DNA of 64,000 bases. Source: Phytoseiulus persimilis. Lineage: Eukaryota > Arthropoda > Arachnida > Mesostigmata > Phytoseiidae. Positions 1 through 11,455 of the stretch are shown piece after piece. The notes beneath the pieces were generated by a model. The model saw only the letters and a list, made by a program, of their open reading frames with translations, was not told the DNA's origin and ran no database searches. Location: positions 10,974,001-11,038,000 of the forward strand of contig CM075103.1 of assembly GCA_037576195.1 (NCBI GenBank), written 5' to 3'. How positions within the stretch are numbered: the first letter of the stretch is position 1; every line of letters starts with the position of its first letter. The translations under genes were made by a program, and so were the position numbers.

Positions 1-3000
1 TCGGCCCTCAGGAAACTTGCCACTCTCCAGCATTAACAATGCCTGTCACTTTAACTGCTCGAAGCCGCTCGGCCGTGGATTGTTTCTTCTAGTGACCCGG
101 AACGGAGGAAATAATTTAACCGAGGCGGGGAATGGTAGCATTCGAAGGGCTTGAGTTACATCGATGAGGTTTGCCGAGCACGCATCGCAAGCCGTAAAGC
201 TCTTACGGGAGTTCTAGGAATTCGTGCTCGTGTCGGTGACAAAAGAAGTTTCGAAATGAGGTCGGAGTGGCTGCGGCGACCTCTTATATGCTTTAATTGA
301 AGAATCGTATGCGCTGCAGACTGGGCGCTGGCACGCTGCCCCTTCGGGAGGCTCGCGAAGCGATTGTGCCCCGAGCCACGATGAAAACAGTTTTGTCCCG
401 CTCGAGTGTTGGGAAAACGTTCTTGCCAGTGAAATACCTGGATTTCTTCTGATCGAAGGGCCTTTCCGTCTATTTTCTAACGTCATCATTCACGAGAGGG
501 AGCACTCCCGTAGGAGAATGGTACACCACGCAAAATACACAACTGATTACTTGGTGGTAGGGATGAATTTCCGAGACTCGGAACTCGGACAATAATATCC
601 GACTCGGGAACGGAGAACCATCATCAACGGATATTTCCAACCCATCTAAATCATTCAAAAAAGAATTCTTGACTTGGGCGTGAGAAACGGAGCATCTATA
701 GGAGGATATGATGATCTGTTTTTTTTTTAAACGAGGTGTCAGTAACGAGTAATGCAGTGGGAAAAAAAGAAAAAAAACGGTACAGACGAAAACGGTGGTC
801 GAGATTCTAGGTTCGATGGCTTCGAATGGGATCAATGGACTCTCAAGGTGTTCCGGACTTCGCGACGAATCTTGGAATATCTTTCTGAACGCTGCCTTCG
901 GTACTCGCGCTCTATACAATCGGCCGCGCTTACGGGGCTCGAATGCCCTGGGACGGTTGTCATTATTCGGTGCAGCCAATAATACGAATTGTGGAAAGTA
1001 AAAGGGCCTGCATCCCTTTCGTTCCTGAGATTTTGAGCCAGATCCTACATTGCTCCCACGTAGTTTCGCTCTTTCGCGACTCGAAACTCTGCGACCTGCA
1101 CCGGGAACTCATTCAGTCTCGCTTTCGGCTACCGACGCTTCCGGTTTCCGAACTGGGAAAATTAATTGAGAAAAATAATGAGAAAAAGTAATTTTCCCAA
1201 ACTAACATTCCAGGGCTCGTGGTGACTTGTCGACACGGATTGGAGGAACAGTCACATCACGCTGTTTCACGGGCGAAATATTTCACGAGGAAACGATTCG
1301 CTCCGAGAGAGCTGCTGTTCAGTCCGAGATAGGAGCGCGTGGAGCCAACAGCCATCTTGCTCCTGATGCGCTCAGAGCGTTCGCCCGAACCGGTCGTCCA
1401 CTGCCCAAGAGAACTCACTTGAAGAAGACTCAGAACACTCGATACTGGAATTCCATCCACAGCTTTCGCAGCGGAGAATGAGCAGACAAGCTGGCGTTCT
1501 ATGTAAAGCCCAGGAGCGCTTCTCCGCCAAAATTCGATAGGACTGGAGTAAGAGGGAAGCCGATTTGGAAACTTGGACAAACATAGCCAGTTCCGGACCC
1601 GTTGCCCAAAAACCTCTCACGGAAACCAGGCCCCTAGTCAAAACCAGTTCCAATTTTCAAGAGTCTGCGCAATGATCGCGAACTGAATCAGTTCTTGATC
1701 TATCCAAACATTGGAAGTGTTCGTTCCGTTCGCTTCAACCGCGATGAGTGTTCCGAGTCATGGGAACTCTGATCTCGAGAGATGGATGCTATTCGAGTCG
1801 CAACGAGCACAGAGGGACACGGATTCTCTCACTCGAGAGTTTGAATACGCTCGGAGTCACTCCATAGAAAGGCGGAAAATGAAGGATTCCACTGGGGGTA
1901 ATTCGAAGTTCGGCGAATCAGAGAAGCCAATTTAAAGTCAGGAACCGGTCCACGGAGCGGAGCAATGAGAAGTGAGGAAGGAGGGCAGAGGCGAGAATGC
2001 ATGTGGACTTCTCCGTTCACCTGAAACTGATCTCATCTGCCCTCCTTTCCGATTCCCCCCATACGAGGGAACCTTCCAGTTGTCGGTTGTTCCGGCCCAG
2101 CGAGTTCTACATTCAGCGGCTCGGAAGAGCTCTCATGTAGATTCGCAACCAACGCTATCAGACGCAACTTCTGCCTCTGTTCTCCGCGCCGGCGCTCCGG
2201 GGTAGTTTTCTCTGTATCATATGAAAAGACCCATCGTGCGTCTAAAAATGGTTCATGGTCCGGCAAGTCTCGGTTTATTTTTTGTCAATGGCGTTTCATC
2301 CATCTCCCATGCATGCCGTGAGCGGATGCTAAAGTAGGAACTCAGGGTTTGGGAGAAAGTCCATGAGACTTCCACGAAAATGGTTAAAGAGTAGGCTACT
2401 GCGAACGCCGGGGAGATGTTCCGAGAGAAACAAAGCACGGTCACTCGGAGCGCAAACGCGTGTTGAGCCCTGAGTGTTGTGATCTTTCCACGCAGTTCCT
2501 CGCAGGAATCCCGAAATTTTTTTTTATGGTTTCGAGTTGCAAACATTCCATTACCTTCATGACATATATGACTTAGATATGGATGATAATAATCCCTCTT
2601 TGCCTGCATGAGGAATGATAACGATGATTACATCCAAAGTGGTCATCGTAGCTCGGGAATTTACCCCAAAGCCTGGCGAATCAGGGACCACTTCCCCAAC
2701 CATAAATGTAGCTAAAATTCGCAGTCATCGATGGAATTTTCACGCTCCGACGTTTCTCCGTGACAGACGGAACTTTGCTACATCGTGCAAAATTATCGGG
2801 ATTCACATGCGTGCACACAAGCAAAAGTTCCAATAGCGTTCCCAGTAAAAAAAGTAGTCCCTCACCTCCTGGACTTCGAGGTACTTACCCCTTTCGCTCA
2901 TTACTCGGTGAATCGACACAATAGATAGTCGCAAATATGCCGCATTTTCTCCTTTTTCATATGCGCGCATTGGTCGAACGTGTCGTCTCCTGAAGCGGCT

Positions 3001-3227
3001 CAAAAATTGTTTTTTTCTTCTCCCTCTCAGACACTTTCTGGAGTCAACCGATCGAATGCGGGAGTGTCAGGCTCGATGCGGCTTAGGATACTTCTCAAAC
3101 GCCTGGAAACTCCAGATTTCCAGCTCGGGATCTTTTAGAAAGGCCAGCGATCGTTCGACCTTGACGTCGAGAGCTGACTCCTTGACAAGATCGCGTCGTC
3201 CCTGCATTGCGACTCTGGACTCCTCAG
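1..3227. other. Unassigned sequence
   Basis: No open frame here looks convincingly protein-coding. Frames under 170 codons occur on both strands and overlap one another, which is expected by chance at this base composition. Short A- and T-rich runs occur near 720-775. I see no transposon termini, tRNA or clear promoter. Upstream exons of the gene whose exons begin at 3228 may lie here, but none could be placed with an agreeing phase. Confidence 0.4.
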
Positions 3228-3716
3228 GTTCCCGAATTCAAAAACCTTTCCAATGCCGAAAAGCTCTTAGATTGGTCCAAACCACCCAACTATGGAGTCG
3301 GGAGTCGATCGGGAGCCGCGTTTTTCCCGCCCGAAAATCTGGTTCATTCCGTTTTTCTTCCCAGGACAAAAGAACTGGAGAAGCTCGGTTTTCGGGAAGG
3401 AACATTTCAGAATCTGGCTATTTTCCAGCGAGTGATGAGCGGAAGAAGAGAAGGTAAGAAAGTAGATCATCTGACGTGGTCTATTACACATACATCAGCA
3501 CCGGTGAGGTACAAGATCAACATTCATCGCAGAGGGTCCCGAACTAGGCGTCGCGGCACACAGGGAGTCCCGGAATGAGCTTGTCGGACAGTGCAAATCA
3601 GAGTCATTGCTTCCCACATTTGCGGCGCAAATGAGACCCACTGATGTCGAAACGGGAGAAATTTCGAAACTGCTGAGAACTACATGGAATAACTCTTTCG
3701 GAACAATGCCCTTAGT
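3228..3716 (+). CDS. Partial spliced gene, two internal exons, unknown product
   Basis: Two adjoining exons agree in frame. The first, 3228-3453, follows a CTCAG acceptor, starts in phase 0 and ends at a GTAAGA donor in phase 1. The second, 3533-3716, follows an ATCGCAG acceptor and ends at a strong GTGAGT donor in phase 2. The intron is 79 bp. Joined, they encode about 137 residues with a hydrophilic, ordinary protein composition, including the stretch DWSKPPNYGVGSRSG early on and a charged second half. I recognise no family, no signal peptide and no membrane segment. A third exon after the acceptor ending at 3775 is possible, but I could not continue it in frame. The beginning and end of the gene are therefore missing. 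Two open exons with matching phase support real coding; chance is not excluded. Confidence 0.35.
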
Positions 3717-6700
3717 GTGAGTTCTTTCTTCTTCCTCTTCTGTTGGATGACAATGAACCGATTGAAATCATTCAGAACGAGTTCCCTCGGGTCCCTGAAT
3801 GAGGTCGACGGCTCAGTTTTCTCCTGCGGTGGTAAAAATGGCGAGCAGACCCTCGATTGCCGAGATATCCACTGAGATTTTGGATGAAATGATAGCTGTT
3901 CATCGGCTCTGCGGAGTTCCGAAAGGAGGTCGCTCGTGACTCAACTGCAACGGAAGTGCTTTCCTGGAAAGCTCCGAAAACCATCGGGAGTTGGTTGACG
4001 ACCGAATGGCTTGGAAACCGAATATCGGAGGCGGAGCCGGAGCCTCTGCAAACCGCAAAAACCAACTCCGGTATCGAAATCTTGCGCCACGAGGGATGAT
4101 CCAGGGATTCGCTCCCGAATCACGCCAGCCATTTTCGCACAGGTGGCTCGAGCTGCCAGACGGGCTGCTTAGGAAGCCTAAACCGGGGTCACCAACTGGC
4201 TCTTTGGGCGTGAGTTCACGAACTGCCACTGAGATCAGATCTGTGAATTGAGTTCCTTGATGCTGCAACGCAAGCTCACACATTATACCAGCTTTCATAC
4301 AAAAGTATCAAGTTAGGCGGGGATTCGGCAGTGCTGGGTATGCGAGTTAATCGCACAACACCGGGAGCTCCTTCCAGTTGCATCAGTACCGAGAAAGCTA
4401 CGCAACGCATACCTTCCATTTTTGCCGCAAAACCAGAAGCTCCCACGAAAATACAACAGAGCTCGGGAGACGCGAGTTCCCGCTCACCGAAGTATTTTGA
4501 TTCCTTGCGAAATTCAGGAGAATCGGGATGAGGGCTCACACGTAGGACATGTCTCTGCTGGCACCGCGAGCACGGAAGTGGTTACGGATTCAGGAGCAGA
4601 GGGGCTTGACGGTGTCGGATTCTGAGTTTCGGGCTCTGGGATAGACAGATCGCTCCCGAGGTGTATCCCATCCTACAAAGGAGGAATCCGAGACAAGGTT
4701 TCTTCGTGTGATCCTGAGTGAGGCATGAGCCTGTCCAGTATGTGTCTTGCCAACGTGTGGGCTGCCATCTCACCTGGCGGTCCGCCATCGTTCCAGGGCG
4801 TAGTCCCGTCAGTTTTCAACTGTGCGGGAAGTTCTCGCATGCCCCAACCTAGCCCAACTGCGATCAGAGCGTGACCGCTCCAGCCGAAATCCGGAACAAA
4901 GAGTTGATCTTTCCGGATGGCCAAGGTTATACGGGAATTATTTCACATAATGAATTATTTTCAAAGACTAGAGCTCCACTTAACGAGCCATGGTCTTGAA
5001 GCGGTCGTGATCGAGAGATGGCCACGCACCCCAACAATTTATTTTTCCGTTCCTCACATCACGGCTGGTTTTATCGATGGAAAGATCAAGTACAGCGAAA
5101 GCTGTTCAATCGGGCCACCGACGCAGAATCACCGTCTAAGTGGAAGAAAATACCGATAATCCAGGTCCTCCGGATGGACCGATAAGACAGACGAGACGTT
5201 GGGGCACTCCCGAAGGCAAAGATCGCACTGTCCTCTCACTTGTCTTGTTAGGTTGGAATTTGCACAGTTCTGGGCCATTCTCCGCTCTCGAACCCAGCGT
5301 AACTCTGAATAGCAAGTCATGTTGCGGTTGGCCTGTTCGATATTCGTTTGCTGTCGCAGACTTGCTGAAAAATTTCTCCCCGAAGAAACTCGACCGTTCC
5401 AACACCTGTCAGCACAAAACTCCTCGCAGATGGGAGAGGATCGGAGCTCTCAAAGCTCAGGATGGATCCCCCACAGTGATGACACTCTTATTTAGAGTTC
5501 ATGTGAACATCGCTCCAGATGAGTCGCAGTGTTATTGTTTGGAGCTTGTGGTGCCTCTCTGTTCGACTGTGAAACTGGGACCCGGACATGGAGGCGGCCT
5601 TGAGATTACACCCATTTTTCCGCCTTGGACATCTGTTCGGCTGATTTTGTGGCTCTGCGGCGTCCTCGATAACGGCATCAGGAAACGAGAGCTCGTTCGC
5701 TGCGTTTTGCTCCGCCACTGACAGGAAAAGCACGGAACAGATTTGAGATGAGCAGGAGGAGTTTTCATCTGCACTTCAGAGCTCCCTTACCCCGTGATGA
5801 TGGAGACACAGAACGATTCAGAAATTCTCCTCGAGTTTTCTTGAGTGTTGAACGTATCGACGTCGTTCATCGTCGTCCGCGCAAATGACGTGACCGCACT
5901 GCTCCGACGACCGTCTTTGTTGAAGAGCTCTCTCTTGCCTGAGTAATTTTTCCGGCTAGAAGTTCCCGTGGGTGTCGTGACTCCTAAGGGAGGATTCGCC
6001 TGCAGGAATCAAGTAATGAGGTGATTGCATGCCGGTGAATAAACAGCAAAGGAGTTCTTCTTCCGCAGGAGGGAAACTGTCACCAGCGAAGAAGTCGACT
6101 CCGAGACGAATGAGGCAGCCCGCGTGGCACTCGAGCGGAGAACGAGTCTTGCTGAAGCATTCGCCAGCACAGGATCGAATCTCTCCTCTCGCGTTTAGAA
6201 TGACGACGGGCCAGAGGGAAAAAACGCAACGAGATTTTCGAGCTCAGCAGTCCGAATATCCAACAGGGTTCCGATTGCGTCAGCAACGGATCGCCATGAA
6301 TACGCAGCGCCTCCAAACTCGGAATAGGTCTGCGTCCCCGAGTGCGGACTCCCACATTTGACAGCGGACGAGAGGGAATGGCGGCGAACCGGCTTCACAG
6401 TACGTGGCGAGGAAGTAATCTCCTGTATCAATGGCTTCCCTCTCTGCTCCACTCGGATCCCGACGAAGGCCGCTTAGAGCCCCGCGAACGCCTTGCGAAG
6501 GATCTAACAGCAGAGGGAACATTTTATTCTCCACCTCCTGATCACACGGTGAGGACCAGATCTCTCCAGAACCAGGAGCCGACCTGTGTCCGGAGCCTGG
6601 CCTCTTTCTCACCCTACTGTTGACAGCGAATCATAGCCGGGCCGACTTGACAGACGCTTTCTCTAGTCGAAAGCCGCAGACGGTCTTCCACTCGTTTCCG

Positions 6701-9184
6701 ATGATGAATGACCGCTCAATTTGTCAACATGGTCACGGACGAACTCCTTCACCCCTTCGGAGGAGAAGCTCTCCGCGGCTCCTACAGACCAGGAGTTGAA
6801 AATCGGTCACAGATGATGATGCGTCCCGGAATAACGGAAGGACACGGTCGAGACGATTTGGAAGAGTCGGTGCCATGTTTCCCGCAATTCATCACGAGCT
6901 GTTTTCCTCGGCCTTCCGTTCGCTAAAAAGGCCTCGAGTCGCCCAATCCGTGGAAGTGAACAGACGCTGACTTGAGAAATGAAGTCCTCTCGGTGCGTGA
7001 CAGCGCTAGATGAATTTAGGATTTTTCTTCTTTTCACCCGAGTCCGCGACATCGCTGATTCGATCCAATTTGCACCCTCGCGATGCAATCTCTTTGAGGC
7101 CTCTGGCGCGCTTGGAAAGTCTCTCGCAGTCCTGTGTCGTCGACGGCAACAGTGAGGTTCAGGCCCGGCTCCGCGCAAACAAACACGAACGAGGTAACCT
7201 GGCATGGACTCGCGAACGGTCAAAAGAAATCGGACGCGAGGACTTCCACAACCCCGCGGATCTCTCATATCGGTTCATGAGGGAGGTCGCGTTTCAACCT
7301 TTTTTGACAACGGAAATAACTCGAGGAGTGGGGGCGCGCTGCTCTAATGAAAACTCCCGCCATTAGAATGATTTATCACGATTTCACTGCGGCGGGCGCA
7401 CGACATTCAGTTCGGAGCCACACCCAAGTGATTCTGTCAGTTTTTTATCATCGTTTCTTCGTGTTAATGGCCTCTTCGAAGAGTACGGCGCAAGAGACCA
7501 CCAGCCAAGTGGCGAAATCTGTTGCCGCCGCGAACGGTTTCGGACGCCTAGAACGGAAGATCCGGCGAGCTCAGAGAGTTCGATCCAGAAAAGTGTGAGA
7601 GAGGCTCAAACAGAGTCGCAGAAGAAAACATGTCACCGCACCGTTTGTCCGGAAGAGTCTGAGAGGCACGAACTTGAGCACGGGGAAAGTTTTGAGCAAA
7701 AACGGAGCCCGGCACTCGCTTGATGGTTCGGGTTCCCAGAGTTGTGCTTTTCCGGAAGCTGTTTTTGCGTGTTTGCTCCAACACTTTGCAACTCGGAGCC
7801 AGCGATGAGCCAACGTGCTGAGTGTCAAGTGCGCGAAGAGAACAGGAACTGCAGCTTTGAGAGGAGTTTTACGTCTCGGACACCAGAGCCAACGAGATTC
7901 ACTTTCCGCGTGGGTCCTAGCGGAAGTCGAGTGTTCTCTGACAGGGGAAGCTAGGATTTCCAGAGTGTTGAGATGCAGCTCCTGGAATTATTTCGTCGGG
8001 TGGAGCGTTTTCAAGGCTGCGCTAGCCCCTTGCGCAATTTTCACCGTCATCCAGCTGACGGATTTCAGACAGGGTTTGAGATTGAAGGATTCGAGTGTGT
8101 TCGCGGGGGACAGCTACTCACGGGCACATTAACGTTCGACGCCCAGACTCCTGGTCCGATTTTTGGTAGCTTCATGGGTGTTCCACCTGATTCTGGGAAG
8201 ACCCGTGAAAAACGCGAGAGGCTGAGTGAACGATTGAGTGCACTGAGGTGGTGCGCACTCAGGAACGAAAAGTCGCTTACGTTCCGACAGAGCCCGATGG
8301 GTCCAGCAAGAGTACGAGAGACGCTCCAGGAGCGAACAGGTAGCATTTCAGCCAAGAGACGAAAACAAAATGGCCGATTCAATGCTCGTCGCCCCACGGC
8401 TCAGAAACATGATCATTTACGCCTCCTCCGTAGCGGCCCTCTGTTGTCTCTGCGAGACCTCTGTTTCGCATGTTCCCTGAGCGATGAACTAAGCTCTATC
8501 AGATACGCACTTTCCGGAGGGAACATTTGTGTGACTCATGGATTCAGTTCTGGTTTTCTCATAATGTTTTGGCTTGATGTTTTTAGCGGCTCCTCATTAT
8601 TTTTCTAACTATAGCTAACGATTGATCATCAGGAGCGAAACTAACTATACTGACCAGCGAAACTTCGAAGTCCCGAGAACATGTTCGATTCCCACTCTTT
8701 CCCCCCAGAGTCGAGTGGGGATAGCGGACTGAGCGTTCTGGAATCTCATGAGAAATCTCCACTGGTGGATGGGAATCAATGTAACTGAAGCTCTGGAGGA
8801 ACTCGATAGATTCCTGAAGGATTTCAGCACATTCATGTAGTTACGAACTCAGGGTGAATAGTCTGGTTCGTTGGTAGTTTCAACGAGCGGGAATTTCCCC
8901 TTGGAATCATCGCAAAATGCTCCAGTCCGAGCAACAAAGCTTTCTTCCATGTTTTTCTCTTCAACGGACGAGCCGAAACACAGATCATGTGGAGCCGGGT
9001 GGTGATAACCTCCCAACTGCGCCCCGGGTTCACTCATTGGATCGGTCGGTCTCATTCTTCGTCTCATCAGTCGTTACTCCGAGGAAGTCCTGATTCGGAT
9101 AAACAAACATTCCCTTATCGGATGTTCTCACGATTTTTTCCCTGAATACGCTGCGGGACTTGTCGAGTTTTGGAGTATGCATGA
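3717..9184. other. Mostly unassigned; scattered exon-like stretches
   Basis: No gene could be assembled. Some minus-strand stretches look exon-like: one at about 6195-6434 follows an acceptor and stays open for about 80 codons to a stop, and another at about 5520-5706 follows a CTGTCAG acceptor. Neither could be linked to a neighbour by phase. On the plus strand, a short frame starting at 7465 (43 codons) ends beside a possible GTGTGA donor and could be a first exon. No repeats or mobile-element termini were noticed. Confidence 0.3.
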
Positions 9185-9508
9185 TCCGGAATCGAATTTC
9201 GGAAAAAAATCGGTTTTTCCGTACGCATCGCGCTCCAACATTCTTGTGCTCGTAAGCGGATATTTAAGCAGCTTCGAACAGCTAGGAAACTGCCTCTCGA
9301 ATTCTGCCGCTGGCGTATTCTGCTGAGATCGTTTTCTGAGGAGATTCTTGAGGGGAAACGGTTCGAGGCGCTAACAACCGAGATACAGCGACATTCCTAC
9401 GAGCTCGAGATGATGCGAAACGCCGCCGTTAATGACCGACTACAGCATCCGATTTGCGTCGACTTCCGATCTACGATATTTTGGAGAAGGTTCTCCGGTA
9501 TTTCGTAA
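9185..9508 (+). CDS. Open frame without an initiating Met, unknown product
   Basis: This frame stays open for 107 codons between two stops, and its middle looks protein-like: a basic, leucine-rich part (RIFKQLRTARKLPLEFCRW) followed by an acidic, helix-prone part. There is no ATG near its 5' end, so if real it is an internal or terminal exon. The arrangement loosely recalls small helical LYR/FMC1-type mitochondrial proteins, but the match is too weak for a name. No neighbouring exon was found. Confidence 0.25.
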   Translation, partial: SGIEFRKKIGFSVRIALQHSCARKRIFKQLRTARKLPLEFCRWRILLRSFSEEILEGKRFEALTTEIQRHSYELEMMRNAAVNDRLQHPICVDFRSTIFWRRFSGIS

Positions 9509-11455
9509 GCCTACGATTCCGCTCGCGGATGTTTCTCGTATCCGACAGCTGCTCCCATTCAAGCTCTAGGACGCTATCGTGAACTTGGTCTCACAATACA
9601 TACGGGCACATTGAGAAGTTTTCCGCTGCGACGGAGGTGATACAACAGAGCTGTTCGCTAGGCTATTTGATGGCAGCCGTGGCTGTGAAGTACGTCCTTG
9701 GTCAGCTTGTCAATCGCAGGGATGATATCGCAACCAAGCGCTCGCCTCGGAGAATCCCACAGATCAGCCGGACTTAGCCGAGCGAATCCACTGGAAAACC
9801 TCCTTGAATCTATCAGGCTCCCCGGATCGAGACAGCGCAGGCCCACCGCAAGAATTGCAACGCTCTGCTTCAACTTTCTCCCCCTGCGGACGGCGAACCG
9901 TGCCGAGCGGAATCTTTCAACTAAATCGCTTTCCGCGGTAAGCCTTGTTTTTCTTGTTGCTGGAAATCTCCCGAGCCCGATATTGGCACCATGATGAGAG
10001 CACATTAAGCTCACCAAGCCGCGAGTGCGGGGCTCATCGCTAAAGTAATTTGTTTCACTCAATCGGGGCAGGACGGAGGAGGGGAAGGAGAGAAATCTGG
10101 TTCCATGACAGGTCGTCTGCAACTGGAAGATATCGCGAAAGACACAGGCTCCGGATGTTGAGCGTTTCGGTAATCTCGTCAAGGGAATGTACAGTGCTCG
10201 CTCTGGCCGTATGGAAAAGCTTTGTCGCATCAGAGGGTGAGCTCAAGGTCAGCGCACGAGCAGCAGCCCGAGGAGCACCACAAGTCCTTTACATCGTTAT
10301 TCTCCGGCTTCCGCAGCGAACGACCGGGAAATGCTGTTGCCCTGAAACTCAGATCGAGAAGCTCCAGCCCGGGGCTCCGATGTCAACAACTCCCTTGCCC
10401 GTCAAGCCACCTCGTTTTTTGGGTGGAGGAGGAATATTATTCCAAACTTCATTTCGTTCGCAATGATTTGTTTTACTCTGGAGAGGAATAACAGGTCCAG
10501 CGGCTGCTGTTTCGATGGCCGTGCAAGGAAGTTTTCCCCAAGGTAGGAACGCACCGAGATGAATAATTCTCAATCTGAGATCCGCCCCTCCATGAGAATA
10601 TTCAGATTCTTCCTGAAGAAATGCAGTCCACGGCACGCGGCGGAGACGGACAGCCGCAATGCACTGATCCACCTTCGAAAACTTCCTCAATTGTCCTTTT
10701 GTCGAAGGAGAGCCATCTCGGGGAGTGGTTGCGGCTTTGTGTGCTTCTAGCGAATATCGATAGAACCGCTAAATGCTCCCCTCCCGGAGAACTTTCGGAG
10801 CAGCCTAATTGGGCGGATATCCTTGAAAAAAGTCTCTCGGCCTTCGAGGCAGTCGGAGTCCTCAGCCGCAGAAGATTCTCGGCGGAGAGGGAGGACCGGT
10901 TAAAAAACGGAGCTGGTTGTGGATGCAATCTCCTCTCCTGGCTTTATTGAATATTTTGGCCTCAACAAAACAGGGAAAACTTGGATAATCGTGTCAAAAC
11001 TCGCTCAAACATCTCTGTACAGGAAAAGGGCAAGAAGATAAACATCAACGTTTGTTTGGTACAAGGAAACCTGTTTTTGGAGCTGCGCCAAACCTACGCT
11101 GCGAACAGTGAGTCGTCGAACCAAGAGCTGGTTTGATCTCGGGTCGGAGCTGGAGGTGAATTCTGGACGACTTCCTCGAGTCGAGGTTCTTCGTCTTCGG
11201 GTGCGGATTTCGACTTCATCACTCCACTCGCATCCGTTGGGACACTCGTTCGACGAGCATCACTCCACACGGGAACGTATCTCCTCTCGTTTGGGAGCGA
11301 CCAGCTCGTAGTGTAGCGGAGCGGTCTTGGGGGAAGGATCTTGACCGATCGCGTGGAATCGAATTAACATTTCATTGACGTTTTTATGAGCTGAACGATG
11401 AGCGAGCCGCGGGACGCCTTTCCGCAACCCGCGCGCCCGCACTCCGATGTCTGCT

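Noticed and set aside
5140-5721. 193-codon plus frame as a gene
   Set aside because: Opposite and alternative frames over the same stretch look equally protein-like; no motif, promoter or splice context supports it.
9185-9508. Calling the open frame FMC1 or another LYR-type mitochondrial assembly factor
   Set aside because: Length and helix layout are loosely similar, but the key conserved residues do not align.
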